DNA of 64,000 nucleotides from Pararoseomonas sp. SCSIO 73927 (GTDB lineage: Bacteria > Pseudomonadota > Alphaproteobacteria > Acetobacterales > Acetobacteraceae). Below are positions 25,535 to 35,067 of this stretch, piece after piece (positions within the stretch are counted from its first letter, which is position 1; each line of letters begins with the position of its first letter). The DNA is taken from contig NZ_CP146232.1 in assembly GCF_037040815.1 (NCBI RefSeq), positions 1 to 64,000 of the forward strand, in the 5' to 3' direction. Below the pieces are notes generated by a model, which was not told the DNA's origin, searched no databases, and saw only the letters and a program-made list of their open reading frames with translations. Position numbers and translations under genes: made by a program.

Positions 25535-26200
25535 ATGCCCCAGCTTCAGGCCGCCCAGGTCCCTGTCACGCCCTTCCAACAGAACTGCGCCCTGATCTGG
25601 GACGCGGAGACCGGGCGCGGCACGGTGATCGACCCCGGCGGCGACGTGCCGCGCATCCTCGCCGCGCTGGACAGGGCGGGGTTCACGGTGGAGCGCATCC
25701 TCCTCACCCACGGCCACCTGGACCATGCCGGCGGCGCGGCGGAGCTGAAGCGAGTGCTGGAGGCGCGCCAGGGCGGCCCGGTGCCGATCGAGGGCCCGGA
25801 CCGCCGCGACGCCTTACTGCTGGAGGGCCTGGCCGAGCAGGGCGCCCGCTTCGGCATTGAAGGGATGGAGGCCGTCACCCCCGATCGCTGGCTGGAGGAG
25901 GGCGGGACGATCGCCATCGCCGGCCAGGATTTCGCCATCCTGCACTGCCCCGGCCATACGCCGGGGCACCTCGTCTTCGTCGCCGCCGATCTCGGCTTCG
26001 CGGTGGTGGGGGACGTGCTGTTCCGCGGCTCCGTCGGCCGCACGGACTTCCCCTACGGCGATAGCGCCGCGCTGATCACCTCCATCCAGGACAAGCTCCT
26101 CCCGCTGGGCGACGGGATCCGCTTCCTCTGCGGCCACGGCCCCGGCTCCAGCTTCGGCGAGGAGCGCCGGTCCAACCCCTTCCTGAACGGGCGTGCCTGA
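25535..26200 (+). CDS. Metallo-beta-lactamase-fold hydrolase (glyoxalase II-like, YcbL type)
   Basis: The metal-binding signature THGHLDHAGG supplies His59, His61, Asp63 and His64. Further ligands lie in CPGHTPGHLV and VVGDVLFRGSVGRTDFP, and the C-terminal FLCGHGPGSSFGEER is also conserved. The opening PVTPFQQNCALIWD and the 221-residue length match YcbL/GloB2-type thioester hydrolases, which act on S-D-lactoylglutathione. The actual substrate is inferred only. The next gene starts 3 bases after the stop. Confidence 0.92.
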   Translation: MPQLQAAQVPVTPFQQNCALIWDAETGRGTVIDPGGDVPRILAALDRAGFTVERILLTHGHLDHAGGAAELKRVLEARQGGPVPIEGPDRRDALLLEGLAEQGARFGIEGMEAVTPDRWLEEGGTIAIAGQDFAILHCPGHTPGHLVFVAADLGFAVVGDVLFRGSVGRTDFPYGDSAALITSIQDKLLPLGDGIRFLCGHGPGSSFGEERRSNPFLNGRA

Positions 26201-26202
26201 GC

Positions 26203-26478
26203 ATGAGCGACGTGATCGACAACACCGCCCGGCACCGCTTCGAGCTGGATGTCGGCGTCGGGGAGCCCGCCATCATCGCCTACGAGCGCGACGGCGACCG
26301 CATCGCCCTCGTGCACACGATCGTGCCGGAGGCGGCCTCCGGCCAGGGTGCGGGATCGCGGCTGGTGCGCGGCGCGCTGGCCATGATCCGGTCGCAGGGC
26401 CTGCGCGTGGTGCCCCGGTGCTCCTTCGTCGCCGCCTACATCGAGCGGCACCCGGAGGAGCGCGACCTGCTGGCCTGA
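26203..26478 (+). CDS. Short GNAT-type N-acetyltransferase (YidJ-like)
   Basis: A 91-residue minimal acetyltransferase. The acetyl-CoA loop is in EAASGQGAGSRLVRGAL (~43-59) and the C-terminal VVPRCSFVAAYIERHPE matches the Cys-containing end of the Gcn5-related YjdJ/At1g77540-type family. It begins with a beta-strand segment RHRFELDVG and IIAYERDGD. It is tightly spaced after the metallo-beta-lactamase gene, so they form an operon. The substrate is unknown. Confidence 0.9.
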   Translation: MSDVIDNTARHRFELDVGVGEPAIIAYERDGDRIALVHTIVPEAASGQGAGSRLVRGALAMIRSQGLRVVPRCSFVAAYIERHPEERDLLA

Positions 26479-26544
26479 GGCGCTGCAACAGAACGGAACG
26501 GCCCGCGTTGCACCGCACGCAATCCATTCCGTAAGGCCCGGCGC

Positions 26545-27609
26545 ATGCGGCTCTTCAAGTGCCAGAACTGCGAGCAGCTCCTCTACTTCGAGAACACGCA
26601 CTGCGAGCGCTGCAAGGACCGCCTGGGCTACCTGCCGGACGGCGCGGTGCTCTCCGCCATGGAGCCGGAGGGCGATGCCTGGAAGCCCCTGGCCGCACCC
26701 GACACGAGGCGCCGCTTCTGCGCCAATGCCGAGTTCGACGTCTGCAACTGGACCATCCCCGCGGACTCCCCCGACACCTACTGCGCGGCCTGCCGGCACA
26801 ACCACCTCATTCCCGACACGACCGTGCCGGAGAGCATGCAGCGCTGGCGCCTGCTGGAACTGGCCAAGCACCGCCTGTTCTACACCCTCGTCCGCTTCTG
26901 CCTGCCTATGCGCACCCGCAACGAGGATGCCGAGGGCCTCTCCTTCGACTTCCTGGCGGACTCCCCGGACCCTAACGGCCCGAAGGTGATGACCGGCCAC
27001 GACAACGGCCTGATCACCATCGCGCTGAAGGAGGCGGACGACGCCGAGCGCGAGCTCATGCGCAAGAACATGGGCGAGCCCTACCGCACCCTGCTCGGCC
27101 ATTTCCGCCATGAGGTCGGCCACTATTTCTGGGACAGGCTGGTGCGCGATGGCGGCCAGCTGGACGCCTGCCGCGCCGTCTTCGGCGATGACAGCCAGGA
27201 CTACAACGCCGCCCTGCAGGCCCACTACAACAGCGGCCCGCCGCCGGACTGGCAGGAGCACTACGTCAGCGCCTACGCCACCACCCACCCCTGGGAGGAC
27301 TTCGCGGAGACCTGGGCGCACTACCTGCACATTGTGGACACGCTGGAGACCGCCGCCTCCTTCGGCCTCAGCGTTCATCCGCGCATCGACCAGACCGGCG
27401 ACCTGCACGCCGTGATCGACTTCGATCCCTACAGGGAGCCGGACTTCCAGCGCATCATCGACGACTGGCTGCCGCTGGCCTTCGCGGTGAACAGCCTGAA
27501 CCGCTCCATGGGCCAGCCGGACCTCTACCCCTTCGTGCTGTCGCCCGCGGTGATCGAGAAGCTGCGCTTCATCCACGGGCTGGTGCGGAACGGCGGCGTG
27601 CCGGCGTGA
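26545..27609 (+). CDS. Putative zinc-binding metallopeptidase with N-terminal zinc ribbon
   Basis: The first 25 residues hold a zinc ribbon (CQNCEQLLYFENTHCERC; Cys6/9 and Cys20/23). Two more Cys pairs (around FCANAEFDVCNW and YCAACRHNH) follow. The metallopeptidase core contains FRHEVGHYFWD (~188-198) and a downstream WEDFAETWAHYLH segment that can supply the third ligand. This matches the family annotated as putative zinc-binding metallopeptidase. There is no signal peptide. Its substrates are unknown. Confidence 0.88.
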   Translation: MRLFKCQNCEQLLYFENTHCERCKDRLGYLPDGAVLSAMEPEGDAWKPLAAPDTRRRFCANAEFDVCNWTIPADSPDTYCAACRHNHLIPDTTVPESMQRWRLLELAKHRLFYTLVRFCLPMRTRNEDAEGLSFDFLADSPDPNGPKVMTGHDNGLITIALKEADDAERELMRKNMGEPYRTLLGHFRHEVGHYFWDRLVRDGGQLDACRAVFGDDSQDYNAALQAHYNSGPPPDWQEHYVSAYATTHPWEDFAETWAHYLHIVDTLETAASFGLSVHPRIDQTGDLHAVIDFDPYREPDFQRIIDDWLPLAFAVNSLNRSMGQPDLYPFVLSPAVIEKLRFIHGLVRNGGVPA

Positions 27610-27672
27610 GGGTGGCCCCAGGGGGCGCTGCCCCCTGGACCCCCACCAAGGGCCTGAGGCCCCTGGACCCCC
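27610..27672. repeat. GC-rich intergenic inverted-repeat element
   Basis: CCAGGGGGC-GCT-GCCCCCTGG (27618-27638) is a perfect 9-base stem with a 3-base loop. It is followed by a second small palindrome (GGGCCTGAGGCCC) and repeats of CCCCTGGACCCCCA. I recall similar phrases between genes of Roseomonas-like genomes, so it may be a REP-type element. It could also end transcription of the metallopeptidase gene. Confidence 0.5.
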
Positions 27673-27738
27673 ATCTGGCTGCCGCTGCACCGTCCTGACA
27701 TGGTGTTTCTGCTTAGGACCTGATCCTGCCTTTGCAGT

Positions 27739-27763
27739 CGCCTGAGGTCATCGACCTCAGGCG
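27739..27763. repeat. Perfect 11-base inverted repeat
   Basis: CGCCTGAGGTC and GACCTCAGGCG flank a 3-base centre. It lies in the 255-base gap between two convergent genes. It could be a bidirectional terminator lacking T-runs, a protein-binding site, or the debris of an inserted element. Nothing nearby decides which. Confidence 0.45.
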
Positions 27764-27864
27764 CACCGTCAGCCAAGCCAGACCAACTCGAAGAAGAAGA
27801 TGATGGAGAGGGGTCCGGGGGGAGGAAGCATGTCTTCTTCCTCTCCCCGGAACATCCCGTCAGC

Positions 27865-30800
27865 TCAAGCCCCGCCCCGCCGCAGGTCTAGGCTCCGCGG
27901 CGTCTCGCGCGAGACGGCCAGCGGCGGCTCCTCCATCGGCCCCGGCGTGTGCCCGAAGGGCTGGAACCGGATGCGGCGCCGTGCCTCCGCCTCGTTCGCG
28001 TTCACCGGCAGCGTCTCGTAGTTGCGCCCGCCGGGGTGGGAGACGTGGTGCGTCAGCCCGCCCAGGCTACGGCCGGTCCAGCGGTCGTAGATGTCGAAGA
28101 CCAGCGGCGACTGCGCGCGCACGGTCGGGTGCAGCGAGGAGGGCGGGTTCCACGCCTTGAAGCGCACGCCCGCCACGTACTCGCCCTGGCGCTCCGTCGG
28201 CGTCAGCGGCACGGCGCGGCCGTTGCAGGAGAGGACAAGACGCTCCTCCACCCAGCCCGTGACCTTCGCCTGCACGCGCTCCGTGGAGCTGTCCACGTAG
28301 CGCACGGTGCCGCCGGCGGCGGGTTCCTCGCCCAGCACGTGCCAGGGCTCCAGCGCGTGGCGGATCTCCAGCCCCGTGCCGCGGACGGAGGTCTCGCCGA
28401 TCTGGGGGAACCGGAACTCCAGGAACGGCGCGAACCAGGCGGGGTCCAGCGGGCAGCCCAGCATCGCCAGTTCGTCCAGCGCGTCGTGGAAGTCCTGCGC
28501 GACGAAGTGCGGCAGCATGAACTCGTCGTGCAGCCGCGTGCCCCAGCGCACCAAGCGGCGGTCATAGGGGGTGTCCCAGAAACCCGCGATGGCGGAGCGC
28601 AGCAGCAGCACCTGCACCGCCGACATGCGCGCGTGCGGCGGCATCTCCGCCGCGCGCCACTCCACCAGCCCCAGGCGGCCGGAACTGCTCTCCGGCGCGT
28701 AGAGCTTGTCCACACAGAACTCCGTGCGGTGGGTGTTCCCCGTCATGTCCACCAGCAGGTTGCGGAACAGGCGGTCCACCAGCCAGGGCGGCGTCTCCTC
28801 CCCCGCCTTGATGCGGGAGAAGGCCACTTCCAGCTCCGCCACGCTGTCCATCCGCGCCTCGTCCACGCGCGGGTGCTGGCTGGTGGGGCCAATGAACAGG
28901 CCGGAGAACATGTAGGAAAGGCTGGGATGGTTGTGCCAGAAGCCCAGCAGAGACTTCAGCAGGTCCGGGCGGCGCAGGAAGGGGCTCTCGGCGGGGGTCG
29001 CGCCTCCCATCACCACGTGGTTGCCGCCGCCGGTGCCGACATGGCGGCCGTCCAGCATGAATTTCTCCGAGGCCAGGCCGACCTGCCGCGCCTCCTCGTA
29101 GAGCTCCTCCGTGCGCTGCACGCCCTCCGCCCAGGAGGCGTAGGGGTGGACGTTCACCTCAATCACGCCGGGATCGGGCGTGACGGAGAAGCTCAGCAGC
29201 CCCGGGTCGCGCGGCGGCAGGTAGCCCTCGAGCACAACCTTGCGGCCCGTCTCGGCGGCCGTCGCCTCTACCGCGGCGGCGAGGTCCAGCCAGTCCACCG
29301 CCTCGTACAGAGGCGGGAAGAAGACGTGGATGATCCCGCCCCGCGCCTCCACGGTCATCGCGGTGCGGACCACGTCCGGGTCGCTCTTGCCGACCTCCGG
29401 CGGGCTCTGCGGCACCGGGCGGAATCCTTCCGCACCGCCGGCGTAGCTGGTGCCAGGGCCGTTGCCGGGCACGCGCTGGAAGGCTTGGAAGGGCGGAAGG
29501 GGCGCAGCTGCGACACAATCCGGCGTCACATGGTGAAGACCGGGCGCCGGGTGGTTGCCCATGGGACGCGCCAGGGCGGGGTGGGGCGGAAGCGGCGAGC
29601 GCGGCGCGAAGGGGTCCGCCTCCGTCTCGAAGGTGTTGGCCGCGTCCGTCTCCGACATCCATGGCAGGCTTTGCAGCGGCAGGCGGAAGCCGATGGCACT
29701 GTCCCCGGGCACGAGGAACAGGTGCTCCCCCCGCAGGAACCACCGCCCGGACTGCCAGCGCCGCACCCCGTCGCGCAGCACGCGGCGGATCGGCAGCACG
29801 CTGCCCACGGGGGAGGAAAGCCCCTGCCCGTACACGCGCGCCAACCGCGCCCGCTCCAACGGGTCGCGCAGCTTCGCGTCCTCCGCCACCACGTTCGCGG
29901 GCAGCCGGTACTCCCGCCACAGATAGTAGTGGATGTCCTCGTAGGCCGGCGTCACCAGCGCGGGGTCCACCTGCAACCGCTCCGCCAGCGCCCCGGCGAA
30001 GCGCGCCGCGTCCTCCGCCGTCGCGTCGTCCCTGTCGTCGTCGGAGGCCAGCAGCGATGGGTCGCGCCACACCGGCTCCCCGTCCTTCCGCCAGTGGCAC
30101 ATCAGCGCCCAGCGCGGCAGCTGCTCGCCCGGGTAGTGCTTGCCCACCGCGTACTGCAACGCCGCCCCCGGCGCCCAGCGATCCGCCAGCCGGCGCAGCA
30201 GCCGCCCGGCATAGGCGCGCTTGGTCGGGCCGAGCGCGGTGGTGTTCCACTCCGCGGCGTCCATGTCGTCCGCCGCGATGAAGGTCGGCTCCCCGCCCAT
30301 GGTCAGGCGGATGCCGCCGGCCGCCAGCCTGCGGTCCACCTCCCGCCCCTGGGCGAGGATCGCCTGCCACTGGGCCTCCGTGTACGGCTTCGTGACGCGC
30401 GGCGTCTCCAGCACGCGCCGCACGCTCATCTCGAAGCCGAACTCCGTCTCCGCCGGCTCCACCAGCCCGGAGATCGGCGCGGCGGAGGAGGGCTCCGGCG
30501 TCGCCGCGAGCGGGATGTGCCCCTCGCCCGTCAGCAGGCCGGAGGTCGGGTCCAGCCCGATCCAGCCGGCGCCGGGCAGGTACACCTCCGCCCAGGCGTG
30601 CAGGTCGGTGAAGTCCTCCGTCGGCCCCTGCGGCCCCTCCAGCGGCTTCACGTCGGGCAGGAGCTGGATGAGGTAGCCGGAGACGAAGCGGGCGGCGAAG
30701 CCCAGGTGCCGCAGCGCCTGCACCAGCACCCAGGCACTGTCTCGGCAGGAGCCCTTGCACTGCCCCAGCGTCTCCTCGGCCGTCCAGACGCCCGGCTCCA

Positions 30801-31287
30801 TGCGGACAACGTAGGACACCTTCCCCTGCAGCCGCTGGTTCAGCGCCACCAGCATGTTGACCGTCGCCTGCCCTTCGTGCTGCGGCGTCTCGGCGAGAAA
30901 GGCGGAGAGCAGCGGGCCGGCGGGCTCCACCCTGCGGAAGGGCGAGAGCTCCGATTCCAGCGTGGGGTCGTAGGCGAAGGGCCAGGCCTCCGCCTCCGGC
31001 TCCAGGAAGAAGTCGAAGGGGTTGATGGTGGCCATGTCGGCCAGCAGGTCCACCGTCACGTCGAAATGCGTCACCCGCTCCGGGAAGACCACGCGGGCCT
31101 GGAAGTTCCCCTGCGGGTCCTGCTGCCAGTTCACGAAATGGCCCGCGGGCTCGATCCGCAGCGCGTAGGAGAGGATCGGCGTGCGCGCGTGCGGCGCCGG
31201 GCGCAGGCGGATGACCTGCGGGCCGAGCGAGACCGGCCTCTCGTACTTGTAGGTGGTTCGATGCGTCAGGGCGACGTGCAGGGGCAT
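27865..31287 (-). CDS. Transglutaminase-like / DUF2126 large protein (1140 aa)
   Basis: The N-terminal bacterial transglutaminase-associated domain (~1-100; [20 protein letters not shown]) precedes a transglutaminase core with Cys181 ([12 protein letters not shown]), His230 ([12 protein letters not shown]) and Asp246 (WIGLDPTSG), a complete triad. The rest (~310-1140) is the DUF2126 module, recognisable by [31 protein letters not shown] and [19 protein letters not shown]. In many genomes this gene clusters with a circularly permuted ATP-grasp protein and an alpha-E protein, in what is thought to be a peptide-ligation system. Those partners are absent here. It is cytoplasmic by sequence. The start at 31287 removes an 18-residue extension. 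Confidence 0.93.
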   Translation of the reverse strand: MPLHVALTHRTTYKYERPVSLGPQVIRLRPAPHARTPILSYALRIEPAGHFVNWQQDPQGNFQARVVFPERVTHFDVTVDLLADMATINPFDFFLEPEAEAWPFAYDPTLESELSPFRRVEPAGPLLSAFLAETPQHEGQATVNMLVALNQRLQGKVSYVVRMEPGVWTAEETLGQCKGSCRDSAWVLVQALRHLGFAARFVSGYLIQLLPDVKPLEGPQGPTEDFTDLHAWAEVYLPGAGWIGLDPTSGLLTGEGHIPLAATPEPSSAAPISGLVEPAETEFGFEMSVRRVLETPRVTKPYTEAQWQAILAQGREVDRRLAAGGIRLTMGGEPTFIAADDMDAAEWNTTALGPTKRAYAGRLLRRLADRWAPGAALQYAVGKHYPGEQLPRWALMCHWRKDGEPVWRDPSLLASDDDRDDATAEDAARFAGALAERLQVDPALVTPAYEDIHYYLWREYRLPANVVAEDAKLRDPLERARLARVYGQGLSSPVGSVLPIRRVLRDGVRRWQSGRWFLRGEHLFLVPGDSAIGFRLPLQSLPWMSETDAANTFETEADPFAPRSPLPPHPALARPMGNHPAPGLHHVTPDCVAAAPLPPFQAFQRVPGNGPGTSYAGGAEGFRPVPQSPPEVGKSDPDVVRTAMTVEARGGIIHVFFPPLYEAVDWLDLAAAVEATAAETGRKVVLEGYLPPRDPGLLSFSVTPDPGVIEVNVHPYASWAEGVQRTEELYEEARQVGLASEKFMLDGRHVGTGGGNHVVMGGATPAESPFLRRPDLLKSLLGFWHNHPSLSYMFSGLFIGPTSQHPRVDEARMDSVAELEVAFSRIKAGEETPPWLVDRLFRNLLVDMTGNTHRTEFCVDKLYAPESSSGRLGLVEWRAAEMPPHARMSAVQVLLLRSAIAGFWDTPYDRRLVRWGTRLHDEFMLPHFVAQDFHDALDELAMLGCPLDPAWFAPFLEFRFPQIGETSVRGTGLEIRHALEPWHVLGEEPAAGGTVRYVDSSTERVQAKVTGWVEERLVLSCNGRAVPLTPTERQGEYVAGVRFKAWNPPSSLHPTVRAQSPLVFDIYDRWTGRSLGGLTHHVSHPGGRNYETLPVNANEAEARRRIRFQPFGHTPGPMEEPPLAVSRETPRSLDLRRGGA

Positions 31288-31449
31288 GGGTCGGGCTTCA
31301 CCGTCGTCAGTGCGCGAGGGGAACGGGGCGGCGCCATGCAAGCTTCACGCCCGTGGAGCTTTCGCGGGCGGCACCGCGGGAGGGCGGCTGCCGGGCCGGC
31401 CACCCGGCGGGGGCGCCGCCGCACCCGCCGGGTACGCCCTGCCCTAGCC

Positions 31450-32313
31450 CTAGGGGGCCAGCTTGTCCTGCGTGCGCGTCTCGAAGTCGCCCGCATCGTG
31501 CCGCTCGTGCAACTGGCCGGAGGGCTCGCCGGTCACGCGGTTCACCATGCGCCCGCGCTGCACCGCCGGCCGCGCCAGGATCCGGTCCGCCCAGCGCAGC
31601 ACGTTGGGGTACTCGCCCGCGCCCAGGAACTCCGCCGCCGTGCCGTAGCTCCAGCCCTTCACCAGCCCGGCGTACCAGGGGAAGTTCGCCATGTCGGCGA
31701 TGGTGTAGTCCGGCCCCGCCACGTACTCGCTTTCGCCCAGGCGCGTGTCCAGCACGTGCAGCAGGCGCTTGGTTTCCATGGTGAAGCGGTCGATCGCGTA
31801 CTCGATCTTCACCGGCGCGTAGGCATAGAAGTGCCCGAAGCCGCCGCCGAGATAGGGCGCGCTGCCCATCTGCCAGAACAGCCAGGAGAGGCACTCGGCC
31901 CGCGCAGCCCCGCCTTCCGGCAGGAAGGCCCCGAACTTCTCCGCCAGGTACATCAGGATCGCGCCGGATTCGAACACGCGCACCGGCTCCGGCCCGCTGC
32001 GGTCCATCAGCGCCGGGATCTTGGAGTTGGGGTTCACGCCCACGAAGCCGCTGCCGAACTGGTCACCATCGCCGATCTTGATCAGCCAGGCGTCGTACTC
32101 GGCACCCGCATGCCCGAGGGCCAGCACCTCCTCCAGCATGATCGTGACCTTCTGCCCGTTGGGCGTGGCCAGGGAGTAGAGCTGCAGCGGGTGGCGCCCC
32201 ACCGGCAGCTCCTTCTCGTGCGTGGCCCCGGAGATCGGGCGGTTGATGTTGGCGAAACGCCCGCCATTCCCGGGGTTCCAGGTCCAGACCGCCGGCGGCG
32301 TGTAGTCGGCCAT
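31450..32313 (-). CDS. Glutathione S-transferase, YghU/nu-class type
   Basis: The thioredoxin-like domain (~40-130) has PLQLYSLATPNGQKVTIMLEE, with Thr/Asn of the glutathione site, then NPNSKIPALMDRSG and VFESGAILMYLAEKFG, which fits the thiol-binding loop of YghU/YfcG. The helical domain (~140-260) contains LSWLFWQMGSAPYLGGGFGHF and YTIADMANFPWY. The 287-residue length and long N-terminal extension (WTWNPGNGGRFANINRP) are typical of YghU, which has disulfide-bond reductase activity with two glutathiones bound. It is monocistronic in this window. Confidence 0.93.
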   Translation of the reverse strand: MADYTPPAVWTWNPGNGGRFANINRPISGATHEKELPVGRHPLQLYSLATPNGQKVTIMLEEVLALGHAGAEYDAWLIKIGDGDQFGSGFVGVNPNSKIPALMDRSGPEPVRVFESGAILMYLAEKFGAFLPEGGAARAECLSWLFWQMGSAPYLGGGFGHFYAYAPVKIEYAIDRFTMETKRLLHVLDTRLGESEYVAGPDYTIADMANFPWYAGLVKGWSYGTAAEFLGAGEYPNVLRWADRILARPAVQRGRMVNRVTGEPSGQLHERHDAGDFETRTQDKLAP

Positions 32314-32451
32314 CTCTCGTATCCTTCCGAGTCTCGGTTGCCGGGAGACTAGGCGCCTCCCGGGGCCGCCGCAGCCCGCCCCGGCCTTCAACCGCCCGCG
32401 AGCGCCGCCCCTCCCCGGCCCAGTGCTCCCCCGGCCCAGTGCTCCCCCGGC

Positions 32452-34146
32452 TCAGTCCTCCCCGGCCAGGAAGTCGAAGTCCACGCCCTTGTCGGCCTGC
32501 ATCACCGTGTCATGGAACAGCTTGGCGTATCCGCGCTTCGGCGCCGGGCGCGGCGGCTGGAAGCTGGCGGCACGCCGCTCCAGCTCCGCCTCGTCCACCA
32601 GCAACTCGATGCGGCGGGCCACCGTGTCCAGCCGGATGCGGTCGCCGGTGCGCACCAGCCCGAGCGGGCCGCCCACCGCGGCCTCGGGCGTGATGTGCAG
32701 GACGATCGTGCCGAAGGCGGTGCCGGACATGCGGGCATCGGAGATGCGGACCATGTCCTTCACCCCGGCCTGGGCCAGCTTGCGGGGAATAGGCAGGTAG
32801 CCCGCCTCCGGCATCCCCGGCGCGCCCTTCGGCCCGGCATTCTGCAGCACCAGAACGTCCTCGGCCGCCACGTCCAGCTCCGGGTCGTCGATGCGGTTCG
32901 TCATGTCCTCGACGCTGGTGAAGACGACGGCGCGGCCCTCGTGCTGGAGCAGGGCCGGCGTGGCGGCCGCGTGCTTGATCACGGCCCCGCCGGGGCAGAG
33001 GTTCCCGCGCAGCACGGCCATCCCGCCCGTGGACTTCAGCGGGCTGCTCCGCGGCCGGATCACGGTCTGGCCCGGCACGTCCTCGGCCAGCTCCAGGTAG
33101 TCGCGCAGCGTCCCGCCCAGCACCGTCGGCGCACCGAGGTCGAGGAAGGGCTCCAGCTCCTGCAGCAGGCGCGGCATGGCGCCGGCATGGTGCAGGTGCT
33201 CCATGTAGTGGTCGCCGCTGGGCTTCAGGTCCACCAGCACCGGTACCTCGCGCCCGATCGCGTCGAACTCCTCCAGGTCCACCTCCAGCCCCGCGCGCCC
33301 GGCCATGGCCGCGAGGTGGACGAGGCCGTTGGTGGAGCCGCCGATGGCCTGGAGCACCACCATGGCGTTGCGAATGGAGGCGCGCGTGACGAGCGCCTTC
33401 GGTCCCGGCCCCTGGCGCCGCGCCATCTCCACCGCCACCCGCCCCGTCGCCTCGCCGCAGCGCAGCCGCTCCGCGTGCGGGGCGGGGATGGCGGCGGAGT
33501 AGGGGAGCGAGAGGCCCATCGCCTCGATCATGCAGGCCATGGTGCTGGCGGTGCCCATCACCATGCAGGTGCCGACGGAGGGCGCGAGCCGGCCGGAGAT
33601 GACCTCGATCTCCGGCTCGTCGATCTTGCCGGCCCGGTGCTGGCCCCAGAGCCTGCGGCAATCCGTGCAGGCGCCCAGCACCTCGCCCCGGTGATGCCCC
33701 ACCACCATCGGCCCCACCGGCAGCACCACGGCCGGGATGCCGGCGGATGCCGCCCCCATGATCTGCGCCGGCAGCGTCTTGTCGCAGCCGCCGATCAGCA
33801 CCACCGCGTCCATGGGCTGGGCCCGGATCATCTCCTCCGTGTCCATGGCCATGAGGTTACGCAGGTACATGGAGGTGGGGTGGGAGAAGCTCTCGTGGAT
33901 GCTGATGGTCGGGAAGGCCATGGGCAGCCCGCCGGAGAGCATGACGCCGCGCCGCACCGCCTCGATCAGCTGCGGCGCGTTGCCGTGGCAGGGGTTGAAG
34001 TCGCTCGCCGTGTCCGTGATGCCGATGATCGGCCGGTCCAGCGCGTCGTCCGAGTAGCCCGCCGCCTTGATGAAGGCCTTGCGCAGGAACAGCGAGAACC
34101 CCGCATCCCCGTAGCTCGTCAGTCCCTTGCGGAGCCCTTGCGCCAT
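32452..34146 (-). CDS. IlvD/Edd-family dehydratase, probable sugar-acid dehydratase
   Basis: Fe-S dehydratase that removes water from a 2,3-dihydroxy acid. Cys53, Cys121 (GGCDKTLPAQIMGAAS) and Cys194 (VGTCMVMGTA) have the same spacing (68 and 73 residues) as the three cluster ligands I recall for Rhizobium L-arabinonate dehydratase. This favours a sugar-acid substrate (arabinonate, xylonate or similar) over the IlvD reaction. The 564-residue length fits. The flanking genes (glutathione transferase, modA) give no pathway context, so the substrate is inferred. Confidence 0.9.
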   Translation of the reverse strand: MAQGLRKGLTSYGDAGFSLFLRKAFIKAAGYSDDALDRPIIGITDTASDFNPCHGNAPQLIEAVRRGVMLSGGLPMAFPTISIHESFSHPTSMYLRNLMAMDTEEMIRAQPMDAVVLIGGCDKTLPAQIMGAASAGIPAVVLPVGPMVVGHHRGEVLGACTDCRRLWGQHRAGKIDEPEIEVISGRLAPSVGTCMVMGTASTMACMIEAMGLSLPYSAAIPAPHAERLRCGEATGRVAVEMARRQGPGPKALVTRASIRNAMVVLQAIGGSTNGLVHLAAMAGRAGLEVDLEEFDAIGREVPVLVDLKPSGDHYMEHLHHAGAMPRLLQELEPFLDLGAPTVLGGTLRDYLELAEDVPGQTVIRPRSSPLKSTGGMAVLRGNLCPGGAVIKHAAATPALLQHEGRAVVFTSVEDMTNRIDDPELDVAAEDVLVLQNAGPKGAPGMPEAGYLPIPRKLAQAGVKDMVRISDARMSGTAFGTIVLHITPEAAVGGPLGLVRTGDRIRLDTVARRIELLVDEAELERRAASFQPPRPAPKRGYAKLFHDTVMQADKGVDFDFLAGED

Positions 34147-34246
34147 CTTCCCCGTTCCCGTCCCTCGCGGCCACCGGCCGGTCCTCGCATGAGCCGTTTC
34201 CCGCACCGGCTTGTCAACGGAGCCCGCCTTGCGCCCCCTTTCCCGG

Positions 34247-34255
34247 ATCGATATA
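34247..34255 (+). promoter_or_regulatory. Possible half-site of a ModE-type operator
   Basis: ATCGATATA resembles one arm of the palindromic Mo-box (ATCGNTATATA..TATATNNCGAT). It lies 30 bases before modA in an otherwise GC-rich region. The second arm is not visible, so the call is weak. The same bases could serve as a promoter -10 region. Confidence 0.25.
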
Positions 34256-34284
34256 GCCGAATGGGAACAACGCCAGGCTCGCCC

Positions 34285-35067
34285 ATGCGTCGCCACCTCC
34301 TCCGCGCCATCGCCGCCGCCGCCCTCCTCGCGGCCACCGGCCTTCCCGCCCGCGCGCAAGAGGGGCCGACCGTCTTCGCCGCGGCCAGCCTGACGGACGC
34401 GATGCGGGCGCTCGGCCAGGCCTGGGCCGCCAGGGGCAACCCCGCCCCGCGCTTCTCCTTCGCCGCCTCCTCCGCCCTCGCCCGCCAGATCGAGCAGGGC
34501 GCGCCCGCCGACCTCTTCGCCAGCGCCGACGAGCCCTGGATGGACTACGCCCAGGAGCGGAACCTGATCGTGAACGAGACCCGCGTTTCGCCGCTCGCCA
34601 ACGCGCTGGTCCTCGTCGCCCCGGCCGACAGCCGGCAGGCGCCGGTCACCATCGGGCGCGACACGGACCTCACCGCCATGCTGGGCGCGAACGGGCGGAT
34701 CGCGACCGGCGATCCCTCCAACGTCCCTGTCGGCCGGTACGCGCAGGCCGCGCTCACCTGGATGGGCCAGTGGGACGCGCTGAACCCCCGCATCGCCCGC
34801 GCCGACAACGTCCGCTCCGCCCTTCTGCTGGTGGAGCGCGGCGAGGCCCCGCTCGGCATCGTCTACGCCACCGATGCCGCCGCCTCCCGCGGGGTGAAGG
34901 TGATCGGCACCTTTCCCGCCGGCAGCCACGAGCCCGTCACCTACCCCTTCGCCCTCACCCGCCGCGCCGCGGACAACGCCGCCGCCCGCGCCTTCCTCGC
35001 CTTCGCCACCGGCCCCGAGGCCGCCGAGACCTACCGCCGGCTCGGCTTCGGGCTGCGCGGCGGGTAG
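34285..35067 (+). CDS. modA: Molybdate ABC transporter, substrate-binding protein
   Basis: Periplasmic molybdate/tungstate-binding protein. A signal peptide ends near LPARAQ (~25). The mature part opens with VFAAASLTDAMRALG, the ModA signature whose Ser/Ala residues bind the oxyanion, followed by FSFAASSALARQIEQGAPADLFASAD and the C-terminal RAFLAFATGPEAAETYRRLGF. The gene is followed immediately by modB and modC. An in-frame ATG at 34261 would add eight residues. The length (260) is typical. Confidence 0.96.
   Translation: MRRHLLRAIAAAALLAATGLPARAQEGPTVFAAASLTDAMRALGQAWAARGNPAPRFSFAASSALARQIEQGAPADLFASADEPWMDYAQERNLIVNETRVSPLANALVLVAPADSRQAPVTIGRDTDLTAMLGANGRIATGDPSNVPVGRYAQAALTWMGQWDALNPRIARADNVRSALLLVERGEAPLGIVYATDAAASRGVKVIGTFPAGSHEPVTYPFALTRRAADNAAARAFLAFATGPEAAETYRRLGFGLRGG

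Noticed and set aside
22804..25536. 910-codon minus-strand ORF opposite the M48 protease
   Set aside because: It is antisense to HExxH-containing coding sequence and composed of charged, Gly/Arg/His-rich runs.
27949..32352. 1467-codon plus-strand ORF opposite the DUF2126 and glutathione transferase genes
   Set aside because: It lies antisense to two genes with complete domains and has a Arg/Gln/His/Leu-rich composition typical of GC-driven shadow frames.
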